Below, piece by piece: positions 25,821-34,345 of a stretch of 64,000 bases of DNA (its first letter is position 1; every line of letters starts with the position of its first letter). The stretch is from Acidobacteriota bacterium. GTDB lineage: Bacteria; Acidobacteriota; Blastocatellia; UBA7656. The stretch lies in the NCBI GenBank assembly GCA_038040445.1, contig JBBPIG010000003.1, forward strand, positions 186,001 through 250,000, given 5' to 3'. The notes beneath the pieces are model-generated. The model made no database searches, was not told the DNA's origin, and saw nothing but the letters and a program-made list of their open reading frames with translations. A program made the translations under genes and the position numbers.

Positions 25821-26966
25821 GTGAAAGATACATTCACTCCAAATTCCCAGTTACTAGATCAATTACTCTTAGGCGATGCCTCGGAGGAGGAGTATTGGGA
25901 GGAACTCAAAATAGCCGCCGCATTAGTTGGGGACTTTGCGACGCGATTTCCTCCCGGGCACGGCCTCAATGAGGCAACTAAGTTGATAGTGGATCTGCTC
26001 AACAATTTCATGCCGGACAACTTTGGCACGTTAGACCCTGTTCATCGGCTGTGGATCGTGGCACAAATCTCTCAGGTATTTTATTGGTCTCATCCCGAGT
26101 GGATTTTACCGTTAGGGTTCGACCAGATGCGGTTTAACCCTGAGAAACTGCATGACTCGATGGTATCAGATGATACGCGCGGGATAATTGACGACAACGT
26201 GAATGAAGGTGCATTACAAGGAAGACTTACGGCCAAAGAGAAATCTGTTCTAAGTGATGTATATACCCTGCTTTTGTTAGCTCCGCAATTTAGAACCCCA
26301 AATGGCTCTTGGCATCATTGTGAATTTGTATTGGACAGAATTCTCCCCCCTGAACAAGAACCTATACAAGAGGAGCAGTACGAAACAGAAGAATGGCTAT
26401 CGCGATTTCGAAAGGGGTGGGTTTCAGAAATAGCAAAGCAAACAGGCCGTGAAAACATGGCAATCTATATGCCCGCGCTACGTACTCCAATCTCCAATTA
26501 CCCTGATATTCAACTGCAAAATACCATTCAGGGTATTCTGACTTCTATCGCTAACGAACAGCTTTCTCTCCCAGAGTTACATTGGAGAACGCTCGAAGAG
26601 CTTGTCGCGGAACTTCTTTACGATTCTGGCCTTGAGGTCGAAATAACCAAGCGATCCTGGGATGGAGGTCGGGATATTATCGCTAAAGGGGAGCTCTTCC
26701 CCGGTGAGCCAAGTGTTCTAGCCATAGAAGCGAAACACATGCCAGTAGTCCCCATATCAGAATTAAGGGCGGCACTTTGGGCAAACAGGGAATTCCCCGC
26801 TCTACTCTTCGTTACATCGGGCAGGTTCAGCGCGGGTGTTTATCGCGAAAAACGGGATCACAATAACGTCCTTCGTTTATACTTGAAGGATGGTGTGGCT
26901 CTCGACCAGTGGATTCGCATGTACGCCAGGCGCCACCGCTTGTTGATTAACACAACTGAGGGGTGA
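25821..26966 (+). CDS. Mrr-type restriction endonuclease-like protein
   Basis: A 381-residue protein with a GTG start and an AAGGT upstream. The N-terminal 250 residues are helical and of unknown family. The C-terminal part is a PD-(D/E)XK nuclease of the Mrr type: WRTLEELVAELLYDSGLEVE, WDGGRDIIAKGE with Asp285, and AIEAKH with Glu303-x-Lys305. Mrr-like enzymes cleave modified DNA or work with other defence proteins. Base composition is visibly more AT-rich than on either side, and the gene lies beside REP elements and a peptidase fragment, so horizontal acquisition is likely. No methyltransferase gene is adjacent. Confidence 0.8.
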   Translation: MKDTFTPNSQLLDQLLLGDASEEEYWEELKIAAALVGDFATRFPPGHGLNEATKLIVDLLNNFMPDNFGTLDPVHRLWIVAQISQVFYWSHPEWILPLGFDQMRFNPEKLHDSMVSDDTRGIIDDNVNEGALQGRLTAKEKSVLSDVYTLLLLAPQFRTPNGSWHHCEFVLDRILPPEQEPIQEEQYETEEWLSRFRKGWVSEIAKQTGRENMAIYMPALRTPISNYPDIQLQNTIQGILTSIANEQLSLPELHWRTLEELVAELLYDSGLEVEITKRSWDGGRDIIAKGELFPGEPSVLAIEAKHMPVVPISELRAALWANREFPALLFVTSGRFSAGVYREKRDHNNVLRLYLKDGVALDQWIRMYARRHRLLINTTEG

Positions 26967-27052
26967 TTCTTGAGGCTATCACCTTTAGTATCGGTATCAA
27001 CGTGCCGCCTGGTATGCGGGTCCTCCTGTGGCGCTCAGCGCGCTCGCGGCCC

Positions 27053-28531
27053 TCAACGGGCGCGCGGGGCAAGCACGTAAGCTGACACCGGGCTCTCGTG
27101 GCCTTCCTTATCAACTGACTTTACCCCGAACACAAGCTGGTCGATCGAAGTGTTCTTCAACGTGAACTCTTTTACATTGCCCGCCCAGATCTCCCGCTCC
27201 CAATCCGGCGCCGTCGTAGATCGCACAACAACGATGAAGCCTGCAAGATCGGGTTCGGCGTCGGAATGATCCCATCTCAGCACCGCGTCGTATCCCCCGC
27301 CTCGGCTCAGGCCTGGGCCAGCCGGACGAGCGCGAGGCGTTGCGGCTTCATCGGGGTCGGCCGCGGCGGCTGAGGTCGGAGGTGTAGCAGTAGGTGCTAA
27401 GGCCGGAGGCGTAGCCGTAGCTGCCGGGGACGTGGCTACCGTCCCTGTTGTCGCCGAAGCCGCCGGTGCCGGCCGAGACACCACCGGAGATCGCGGCGCG
27501 AGCGCCATAGCTGCCGCCGTCGCCGCGTTGATTCGCGTCACCTTCGCGGCATATGTCGGCGATGTGTTGGCAAACGTGTCGGTGAGTGAGTGCTGGTTCG
27601 CAAAGTGTTCGTTCGGCGTGGTGAAACGCACTCCAGCAAAGCCTTCCTGGTTGAAAGCCGTGTGATCGCCACCTCGACCGAAGCGATCGTAGCGAAAGAT
27701 CAAATCAACGGTCATCTCGGGAAGGTAGCGCTCGCCGATTCGCTTGGCGAACCGCGCGATCTGCCGAGAAGGCGAATCGTTCGGGTCTTCTGAAAACACC
27801 AGCACGCGGCGGTTGTCGATCACCCCGTTGCCACTCACCTCGCTGCCGATGATGTCGTTGTTCAAGACCGCTTGAATAGTCTGGGAGCTCGCCTTGAGCC
27901 GCTTAGCCATCGCTCTCGCACCGAGGAGGCCTTGCTCCTCGCCCGCGAAAGCGACGAAGACCAGAGTTGCATCGAATTCGTATTGGCTCATCACGCGCGC
28001 GCATTCCATCGCGCAAGCCGTGCCGCTGCCGTCGTCGGTCACGCCAGGAGCAATCATCTCGACCGCCTTGGTCTGATCGTTTCGCAGCTCCGGCGGCACT
28101 CTCAGGTTCAACGAGTCGTAGTGCCCGGTGATCATGATCCAGCGGCCCGACGCCTGTTGCGTCTTGCCCGGCAATACCGCGACGACGTTTCTCAGCTCAA
28201 TCTCTTTCCAGACTCGCCCGGCTTTCGGGATCGTGTGCGTGTCGAAGCTTACTTGCAATCGCGGGCTGTAGCTCTTGAATTGCTCGAAGATCCACTGCCG
28301 GGCCGCGCCGATTCCACGATTGGGCTGGGTCGGATCCGAGAAGGTGTTGCGCGTTTCGAAGCTTTCGAGCTTCTTCTCGATCTCGGCGATCCGGTCTGCG
28401 GAAATCTCCGAGACGATCCTTTGAATTTTCGGGTCTAGGCGCTGCGAAGGCTGGGCCTCTTCCTGAAAGGCCTGCGCTAAAAATGGGACGGCCAACAGAA
28501 GAATGATCGCGACGATAAATGTCCGCCTCAT
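27053..28531 (-). CDS. M28 family zinc aminopeptidase with C-terminal Fn3-like domain, secreted
   Basis: The ATG at 28531 has GGAGGATC upstream and opens a signal peptide (RRTFIVAIILLLAVPFLAQA). The 492-residue enzyme has the zinc ligands of the M28 family: ITGHYDSLNL, VTDDGSGTA, FAGEEQGLLGA, NNDIIGSE and the final histidine in NEHFANQHSLTDT. The catalytic domain is followed by an Ala/Pro/Thr-rich linker (about residues 360-410) and a small beta domain (YDAVLRWDHSDAEPDLAGFI) that resembles fibronectin type III. It probably removes N-terminal amino acids from peptides outside the cytoplasm. Confidence 0.9.
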   Translation of the reverse strand: MRRTFIVAIILLLAVPFLAQAFQEEAQPSQRLDPKIQRIVSEISADRIAEIEKKLESFETRNTFSDPTQPNRGIGAARQWIFEQFKSYSPRLQVSFDTHTIPKAGRVWKEIELRNVVAVLPGKTQQASGRWIMITGHYDSLNLRVPPELRNDQTKAVEMIAPGVTDDGSGTACAMECARVMSQYEFDATLVFVAFAGEEQGLLGARAMAKRLKASSQTIQAVLNNDIIGSEVSGNGVIDNRRVLVFSEDPNDSPSRQIARFAKRIGERYLPEMTVDLIFRYDRFGRGGDHTAFNQEGFAGVRFTTPNEHFANQHSLTDTFANTSPTYAAKVTRINAATAAAMALAPRSPVVSRPAPAASATTGTVATSPAATATPPALAPTATPPTSAAAADPDEAATPRARPAGPGLSRGGGYDAVLRWDHSDAEPDLAGFIVVVRSTTAPDWEREIWAGNVKEFTLKNTSIDQLVFGVKSVDKEGHESPVSAYVLAPRAR

Positions 28532-28552
28532 TGCTTTGATCCTCCGATGGTG

Positions 28553-28626
28553 TTCTTTGCGGTCTTTGCGACTCGGCGGCTTTGCGCGAACCGAACTTAA
28601 CGCAAAGGCGCAAAGACGCAAAGACG
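28553..28626. repeat. CTTTGCG inverted repeat, family E
   Basis: TCTTTGCGGTCTTTGCGACT on the left and CGCAAAGGCGCAAAGACGCA on the right form an imperfect hairpin made of iterated CTTTGCG/CGCAAAG words. A lone arm of the same kind (CGCAAGGACGCAAAGACTCG) occurs near 30411. It lies in the 109-bp gap upstream of the M28 gene. Confidence 0.6.
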
Positions 28627-28640
28627 GAAAGCTCCGGGGA

Positions 28641-30197
28641 CTACGAACTGCCTTTACGTATCACGACGCCAGGCAGTCGTCCAGTGGTCTTGCCGTTTTC
28701 AAACACCGGCTCGCCGTTCACAAACACTCGCTCGATGCCTTCCGACAAAAGCTGCGGCTCTTTGAAGGTGGAACGATCGATGACTCGCTTGGGATCGAAG
28801 ATGACCAGATCGGCCTTCATCCCCTGGCGAATCAGTCCGCGATCGTACAAGCCTAAGCGCGATGCCGGGGCCGAGGTCATCTTGCGCACCGCGTCTTCAA
28901 GCGTGAGCCACACCCGCTCGCGCACGAAGCGCCCCAGCACTCGCGGGAAGGTGCCGGAGCCTCGTGGATGCCGCCCGCCCGCCTGACCGTCGCTTGCGAC
29001 CATCACCCAGGGCTGGCGGTAGAAAATCTTAATATCCGAGTCTTTCATCGAGCGGCATACGACGCCGGCGCCGCCGTCTTTGACTATTTGAATGTAGGCG
29101 TCAACCGACGATACCTTGCGCTCGCGCGAAATTTCTTCAAGCGTTTTTCCTTCATACTCGCGATGTGCGGGGCAGCTTGTGACCAACACATTCCCGGCGC
29201 CGCCGACGTCGTCCAGACCTTTCTTTACCGCGACAGGGTCCTCGTGACGCCGGCTCGGTACTAGCACGGTGATGGTTGATTGCCACGCATCGTAAGGATA
29301 GCAGTCCGCCGTGATATCAACCCCGCTGTGCCGCGCCGCGTAGATCAGTTCGACGGCCTGCGCTGCTTGCCCCCACACGCCGACCGTTCCAAGCTTGATA
29401 TGAGAAATCTGAACCGGAATGTGCGCTTCGCGGCCGATGCGAATGGCTTCCTTGAACGCGGTCATTACGTCGTCGGCTTCATCGCGCACGTGGCTCATGT
29501 AGATTCCGCCGTACCGCACGGCCACTCGAGCCAGCTCGATCACCTCTTCGGTAGTGCTCGGATGGCCGACGTCATACTCGAGCCCGGTTGAAAGCCCGAC
29601 CGCGCCTTCGCGCATGCCTTGCTCGACGAGCTTGGCCATATCAGCGATCTCTTTTTCGGTAGCCGCGCGGTTATAGTCCTTGCCCATCACGCGCTGGCGA
29701 ACGGTTGCGTGGCCGACAAACGCGATCACGTTTACAGCGGAGGGTGCAGACTCGCGCCTGGCCAGAAAATCGGCGATGGGCCACGGTGAGCTGCCGTCGG
29801 GCCCTACAGCGAGAGTGGTGATACCTTGCGAGACCTGGCTCACGAGGGTGGGCTCGGATGAGAGCGCGTTTTCAGAGTGGTTGTGAACGTCGATGAATCC
29901 GGGGGCGATTACCATTCCGGGCGCGTGGATAACTTCTTCGTCTGATCTGGTGACAAACCTGCCAACCGTTGCGATTCGGTTTCCAACGATTCGCACGTTG
30001 GCGGGAAACGCCTTGCGGCCACTGCCGTCGACGACGAGGGCTCCAACGATCACGCGTGATTTGACTGGTGGAAGGACTAGCGCGGCGCTGCTCGGATATA
30101 AGGCTGGAAAGCAAGCCAACAATACAATACGCGCGGCGAGGCGAGCAGAGCGTTCGACGATGCGCGGCTTCGCCTTCGACGCCAGATCACAAGTCAC
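28641..30197 (-). CDS. N-acyl-D-amino-acid deacylase (D-aminoacylase) family amidohydrolase
   Basis: A 518-residue protein of the urease/D-aminoacylase superfamily. It starts at a GTG with GGAGA upstream; a basic, then hydrophobic N-terminus (IVLLACFPALYPSSAAL) suggests export. The amidohydrolase barrel begins with VIVGALVVDGSGRKAFPANV and the metal motif MVIAPGFIDVHNHSE. Other active-site segments are GLSTGLEYDVGHPSTTEEV, YMSHVRDEADD, QISHIKLG and MVASDGQAGGRHPRGSGTFP. Family members remove N-acyl groups from D-amino acids or act on D-amino-acid peptides. It is codirectional with the M28 peptidase gene, 109 bp upstream of it. Confidence 0.88.
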   Translation of the reverse strand: MTCDLASKAKPRIVERSARLAARIVLLACFPALYPSSAALVLPPVKSRVIVGALVVDGSGRKAFPANVRIVGNRIATVGRFVTRSDEEVIHAPGMVIAPGFIDVHNHSENALSSEPTLVSQVSQGITTLAVGPDGSSPWPIADFLARRESAPSAVNVIAFVGHATVRQRVMGKDYNRAATEKEIADMAKLVEQGMREGAVGLSTGLEYDVGHPSTTEEVIELARVAVRYGGIYMSHVRDEADDVMTAFKEAIRIGREAHIPVQISHIKLGTVGVWGQAAQAVELIYAARHSGVDITADCYPYDAWQSTITVLVPSRRHEDPVAVKKGLDDVGGAGNVLVTSCPAHREYEGKTLEEISRERKVSSVDAYIQIVKDGGAGVVCRSMKDSDIKIFYRQPWVMVASDGQAGGRHPRGSGTFPRVLGRFVRERVWLTLEDAVRKMTSAPASRLGLYDRGLIRQGMKADLVIFDPKRVIDRSTFKEPQLLSEGIERVFVNGEPVFENGKTTGRLPGVVIRKGSS

Positions 30198-30533
30198 GTT
30201 GAGTCTCCGTTTCTTGCGGTAGTTTGAATTTGCGAATTTCAGATTCTCAGATTCTCAGATTTCAGAGAGATGGCATTTGAAATCCCGAGAACTCGCGACG
30301 GAGCCTATACAAAGCGATGGGGCCCAGTCAAGAAAGTACCGAGTTAAAGGAGCTTCCGCTCGGTCTTTGTCCAATTCGTAAGGTCATTAACTGATCGACA
30401 ACTCTTTCGCGCAAGGACGCAAAGACTCGCAAAGAGCGCTAAGGTTAGTCGGGCGGTTTTGGCAGCAATCCCCCTCGTGGTAGGCTACTGACTCGTCCAC
30501 TTCTGAACGTTCACCAATCAACTCGGAGTAACC
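30198..30533. other. Divergent intergenic region, no gene seen
   Basis: This 336-bp stretch separates the divergent D-aminoacylase and amidohydrolase genes. It contains a short tandem of AGATTCTC words (about 30241-30268) and one CGCAAAG-type repeat arm near 30411-30440. No open frame with a ribosome binding site was found. Confidence 0.5.
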
Positions 30534-31517
30534 ATGAAACTCGACCTGCACACGCACTATTACCCCGAAATCTTTTTTCAGATGCTTCGAGATATTCCTT
30601 CTGAGTTCTCGTTCGCCAAGGACCCGACCGGGCGAACAATCATCACCCATCGAGGCGCTCGATTCTTCGGAGTCACCCCGCCTATGAGCGACCCCGCTAA
30701 ACGAATTGAAGACATGGACCGGGTCGGCATAGACGTGGAAGTCATTTCGCTGTCTACCCCAAACATCTTCTTCGCCGACAAGAGCCGCCAACCTGAGGTA
30801 GCCAGAATCCTCAACGACGCTTACGCGGAACTCATCGCAGAACACCCCGATCGATTCAAGGGATTTGCCTCGATTCCCATGGATGCCCCGGATCACGCGC
30901 TCGAGGAGCTTCACCGCGCGATCGATCAGTTGAAGCTGAACGGCGTCGTGCTTCTCAGCAACATCAAAGGACGCGCGCTGACTTCTCCCAGCTACCGGCC
31001 GTTCTTCGAGGAAGCGAATCGGATGAACCTGTGCATTTTCTTGCACCCTATGCTTCCGGCGAACCCGGAGTTGTACACCGAATACGTGCTGGGGCCTCTG
31101 GTCGGCTTCCCGCTCGACACTACGCTTGCAGTGGCCCGCATGTGTTTTGATGGAATGCTTCGCGAGCTGCCGAACATACGTTGGATCGTCGGTCATCTCG
31201 GAGGCGCGATACCTTTTTTGATGGAGCGACTCGACAGCGGCTACCGCGACTTTGCCGAATGCCGAGTGAAGATCGATCAACTGCCGAGCACGTATCTCAA
31301 GAGACTCTATTACGACACGGTGACGTTCAGCTCATACAACTTGCGAATGGTGCGTGACATGGTTGGCGTGAATCATATGGTTATGGGCAGCGACTATCCG
31401 CACCTGCTGGGCTCTATCGAACGTTCGGTCAGCTCGATTCAAGACCTGGCGATTCCAGAATACGAGAAGGAGAAGATTTTCAGCGGGACGGCTCTGTCGA
31501 TTCTGAATAATGTGTAG
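30534..31517 (+). CDS. Amidohydrolase 2 family protein (ACMSD-like)
   Basis: A 327-residue TIM-barrel metal enzyme of the amidohydrolase-related group that includes 2-amino-3-carboxymuconate-6-semialdehyde decarboxylase. It shows the N-terminal metal motif KLDLHTHYYP, the central LFLHPMLP-like segment (MNLCIFLHPMLPANPELYTE), WIVGHLGGAIPFLMERLD and the terminal acid strand MVMGSDYPHLLG. CGGAGTAACC precedes the ATG. No signal peptide is seen, so it is cytosolic. Decarboxylation or hydrolysis of a small carboxylate is likely, but the substrate cannot be specified. Confidence 0.87.
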   Translation: MKLDLHTHYYPEIFFQMLRDIPSEFSFAKDPTGRTIITHRGARFFGVTPPMSDPAKRIEDMDRVGIDVEVISLSTPNIFFADKSRQPEVARILNDAYAELIAEHPDRFKGFASIPMDAPDHALEELHRAIDQLKLNGVVLLSNIKGRALTSPSYRPFFEEANRMNLCIFLHPMLPANPELYTEYVLGPLVGFPLDTTLAVARMCFDGMLRELPNIRWIVGHLGGAIPFLMERLDSGYRDFAECRVKIDQLPSTYLKRLYYDTVTFSSYNLRMVRDMVGVNHMVMGSDYPHLLGSIERSVSSIQDLAIPEYEKEKIFSGTALSILNNV

Positions 31518-31571
31518 AACGGACTTGAACGACTGTCGTGCGGCTGAGTGCAATCGCCCCGACGCAGAAGG

Positions 31572-31628
31572 ACATTGAAAAATTGAAAATGGAAGATTGA
31601 ATGCAATTTGGACTTTTCAATTTTCAAC
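31572..31628. repeat. AT-rich inverted repeat, family A copy 4 (short)
   Basis: ATTGAAAAATTGAAAATGGA on the left and TTTTCAATTTTCAACGTTG on the right are complementary arms around a short centre. It uses the same vocabulary as the elements at 2141, 7331 and 8685 but is half the length. It lies between the amidohydrolase gene and coaE. Confidence 0.6.
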
Positions 31629-31657
31629 GTTGTTCAGTCCCCTGAAGATAGTGTTTT

Positions 31658-32299
31658 ATGCTCAAAGTTGGACTCACAGGCAGCATTGCCGTCGGCAAGA
31701 CCCACGTGGTTTCGGTGCTGGCCGAGCTTGGCTGCGTGACGTTTGACGCCGACAAAGTAGCTCACTCGGTTATGGACCCTGGCCGTCCAGCTTACGAAGA
31801 CATCGCGCTCGAGTTCGGAGAAGGCATTCTTGCTCCGGGCGGCTCGATCGATCGCCAAAAGCTAGGGGCGGTAGTGTTCGCGGACGAAGCGCGCCGGCTA
31901 CGGCTAAATGAAATAGTTCACCCGCGGGTGATCGAAGAACAGAACCGGTTGCTGCAAGAAGCCGAAGCGAAAAACCCGGAGGGCATCGCCATTATCGACG
32001 CAGCGCTGATGATCGAGTCGGGCGGCTACAAGCGCTTCGACAAGCTGATCGTCATCCACTGCGCCCGCGAGACCCAGATCGAGCGTTTGATGCAGCGAAA
32101 TCAGATCACTCGCGAGGACGCCGAGCGCAGGGTCGCTGCGCAGATGTCGTCGGAGGAAAAGCTGCGCTACGCCGACTACACGATAGACAGCTCCGGAACA
32201 TTTGAGAACACTCGACAACGCGTTGTCGAAGTCTACGAGGAGCTGCTGCGCGTTCAACGGTCGCCGCGGACTCCGGAGACTCAGTTTGAAAGTTCGTAG
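31658..32299 (+). CDS. coaE: Dephospho-CoA kinase
   Basis: A 213-residue P-loop kinase that catalyses the last step of coenzyme A synthesis, phosphorylating the 3' hydroxyl of dephospho-CoA with ATP in the cytosol. The Walker A motif is GSIAVGKT (residues 8-15), followed by FDADKVAHSVMDPGRPAYED and the CoaE-typical LNEIVHPRVIEEQ. The lid/base region has RNQITREDAERRVAAQMS. Length is normal for the family. Its stop codon lies inside the inverted repeat that begins at 32292, so the repeat supplies the final codon and stop. Confidence 0.95.
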   Translation: MLKVGLTGSIAVGKTHVVSVLAELGCVTFDADKVAHSVMDPGRPAYEDIALEFGEGILAPGGSIDRQKLGAVVFADEARRLRLNEIVHPRVIEEQNRLLQEAEAKNPEGIAIIDAALMIESGGYKRFDKLIVIHCARETQIERLMQRNQITREDAERRVAAQMSSEEKLRYADYTIDSSGTFENTRQRVVEVYEELLRVQRSPRTPETQFESS

Positions 32300-32384
32300 T
32301 ACGGCCTTTAGGCGGAAGTCTGTAGCACAATGACCGGACTTGTGACCTAGGTACAAACTTCCGCCTAAAGGCCGTACTACGAAC
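32292..32384. repeat. Long-arm hairpin, family C (GTAGTACGG) copy 2
   Basis: Two 33-base arms (32292-32324 and 32352-32384) are nearly perfect reverse complements, containing GTTCGTAGTACGGCCTTTAG and its complement CTAAAGGCCGTACTACGAAC. GTAGTACGGCCTTTAGGCGG also occurs, with one or two changes, at 13298. The element starts within the last codons of coaE and could form the 3' end of its mRNA. Confidence 0.8.
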
Positions 32385-32407
32385 TCTTTCATAGGAGACG
32401 CTTTGCT

Positions 32408-33349
32408 ATGTCCAAAATACCTGCCCGTTTCATTGGCGCCGTGATCGCGGCCCTTCTTTCCGGCCACTCGAACCTCGCGTTTCAACAACCTCAGCTGGTC
32501 ACGCCCTTGGCCCGCTTGCAAGCGAACATCGAACGGATCACGCGCTCGGTGAATGCGAAGTGGGGAATCTATATCAAGTGCATCGAGACCGGCGAAGAGA
32601 TCGCAATCAACGCCGACGAAACGATGGATACGATGAGCGTCATCAAGATCCCGTTGATGGCCGAAGTCTTCCGTCAGATTGAAGCCGGGAAGTTCGCGCT
32701 AACCGACCGGATGACGCTCAAAGAAACAGAGAAGCGCCCGGGTACCGGTGTCATACGCTCGCTCGATGCCGGCGCCAGCCTGACCATCAAGGATTTGATC
32801 ACGTTGATGATCATCGTCAGTGATAACACGGCTACGGATATGCTGTTTGAAAAAGTGGGCGGCGTCGAGCCCGTGAACAAGCTTATGCAGAGCTACGGGC
32901 TGAACACAATCAAAGCCACCGGTCCGACAGACGTCTGGTTCAAGGCCATCGCCGCTGAGCCGGACAGGTGGAAGTTTCACACAGAAGGCAAGACGCCATT
33001 CGGGCTGTCGTCTTCTCGCGACATGGGCAAGCTGCTCGAGAAGATCTACAAGGGCGAGGCCGTGAGCAAGCAGGCAAGTGAGCAGATGCTTCAAATCATG
33101 CGCGGTCAAGTTTACAGCTCTCGCCTGCCAAAGTATGTGGCAGGGTTTCGCGTGCCTCACAAGACGGGAGACTTCATGCCTTACATCGGCAACGACGTCG
33201 GGATGCTGGAAAGCCCTAATCGGCACATTGTGATCTCGGTGTTCACGGCTCGTCACAACGGCATTGGACCAAATATGGAAGACGCGATCGGGCGAATCGC
33301 AGAACAGGTTGCGAACTTCTTCTCTTACCGAGAGAGCGCAACCAAATAG
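32408..33349 (+). CDS. Class A beta-lactamase-like serine hydrolase, secreted
   Basis: A 313-residue protein with a signal peptide (about residues 1-25). It has the order of motifs of serine beta-lactamases and related enzymes: SVIK (Ser77, Lys80) in TMSVIKIPLMAEVFRQIEAG, SDN (138-140) in IIVSDNTATDMLFEKVGG, and KTG (252-254) in PHKTGDFMPYIG. The omega-loop ExxLN motif that carries the deacylating glutamate of class A enzymes is not obvious; AAEPDRW near 182-188 is the nearest candidate. Beta-lactam hydrolysis is therefore possible but unproven, and a peptidoglycan-related hydrolase role is an alternative. AGGAGACGCTTTGCT precedes the ATG. Confidence 0.85.
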   Translation: MSKIPARFIGAVIAALLSGHSNLAFQQPQLVTPLARLQANIERITRSVNAKWGIYIKCIETGEEIAINADETMDTMSVIKIPLMAEVFRQIEAGKFALTDRMTLKETEKRPGTGVIRSLDAGASLTIKDLITLMIIVSDNTATDMLFEKVGGVEPVNKLMQSYGLNTIKATGPTDVWFKAIAAEPDRWKFHTEGKTPFGLSSSRDMGKLLEKIYKGEAVSKQASEQMLQIMRGQVYSSRLPKYVAGFRVPHKTGDFMPYIGNDVGMLESPNRHIVISVFTARHNGIGPNMEDAIGRIAEQVANFFSYRESATK

Positions 33350-33406
33350 CGGCGGCTATGTAACTCCCAGCGGCGTGCACTCATTTCCTCGCTCGCTTTA
33401 GAAGTA

Positions 33407-33592
33407 CTACGATTTGAGGATTCGATACTCCCAGATTGCAGTTCGTGGGTCTGGAGCCGATTGCTGTGGAATTGCAGATCCATTTTGATCCTCATTGGCC
33501 TGCGCCGAGAATGATCTGCCAGCTTGCAAGCTGCTTACGAGCGTCGCAAGCAGAGCCAGAATCGCAAGTGACCCCAGGCGTGTCTTCGTCAT
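33407..33592 (-). CDS. Small secreted hypothetical protein
   Basis: A 61-residue product starting at an ATG with GGGAGA upstream (a TTG two codons earlier is also possible). The first 25-30 residues form a signal peptide (RLGSLAILALLATLVSSLQA). The short mature part is polar, with NGSAIPQQSAPDP and a terminal AIWEYRILKS. No family is recognised. It is a plausible secreted peptide but too short for strong support from composition. Confidence 0.5.
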   Translation of the reverse strand: MTKTRLGSLAILALLATLVSSLQAGRSFSAQANEDQNGSAIPQQSAPDPRTAIWEYRILKS

Positions 33593-33631
33593 AATCAAAT
33601 CTCCCTGGAGAGTCGACGGGAGAACTCCATT

Positions 33632-34162
33632 TCAGTGGGAAGCCGGCTTGCAGTGGAGAGGCTTCTTGCAGCCGGTTCCTGATTCTACCAATTCCTGAAA
33701 TTTCTTCCTCGCTTTGGTGTGCAGATCATCCCACTCCAGCATCCACCACCAGGGCGTGCTGTCTTGACGTGCTATGAAGTTGGAAACCTGGTCCCAAGTT
33801 TGGAATCCAAGCCGCTCGACGAAGTATCGCGGCAAAAGCAGCGGCAAGAAGCCAACCTGCATCCAGTCGAGAAGGCCATTGCTGTCAGGCGAGAGAAAAT
33901 CGCCGGTGTCGCCAAAGACGATTGGATGACATCGGTGCTCCTCCAGGAAACGACGAACCGATGGGAGCACTTCGCTGTAGAGCCACTGTGCGCCATCTGT
34001 TTTGCCCGGAGTCCAGTACTCTCTTGCTGAAAGCACCGCCTCCACCGAGGCGAGCTTGCCTCGTTTCACGATGCCCGGCTCTTCCAGCCACCAGGAGGCC
34101 CATCGGTACCCGGCGTCAACGTAGGTCTTGCAGTCTGTGCAGGCGAAGTAAAGATTGTTCAT
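33632..34162 (-). CDS. Conserved hypothetical protein rich in Trp, about 176 residues
   Basis: A soluble protein that opens NNLYFACTDCKTYVDAGYRW, with a CxxC pair at residues 8-11, and continues with LLPRYFVERLGFQTWDQVSN and STPWWWMLEWDDLHTKARKK. The tryptophan clusters and conserved-looking middle suggest a real globular domain. I do not recognise a named family. A second Cys pair near the C-terminus (GCKKPLHC) might complete a metal site. The gene lies 39 bp upstream of the small secreted protein gene on the same strand. Confidence 0.65.
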   Translation of the reverse strand: MNNLYFACTDCKTYVDAGYRWASWWLEEPGIVKRGKLASVEAVLSAREYWTPGKTDGAQWLYSEVLPSVRRFLEEHRCHPIVFGDTGDFLSPDSNGLLDWMQVGFLPLLLPRYFVERLGFQTWDQVSNFIARQDSTPWWWMLEWDDLHTKARKKFQELVESGTGCKKPLHCKPASH

Positions 34163-34345
34163 TCCGACACCCCGCTGGAACGGCTTTTCTTTTGCGAGCC
34201 ATGACGCCCTGAGCTAGAATGGGCGCGGCCGAGACCGTTGAATCTGATTCGCCACTTCGATCGAGGCAGACGATACTGTCGAAGCGGCTGGTAAGTCCTC
34301 AGAACGGGCTCAATTCTTTCTCAAAGATGTTTCTCAAAGCCGTCT

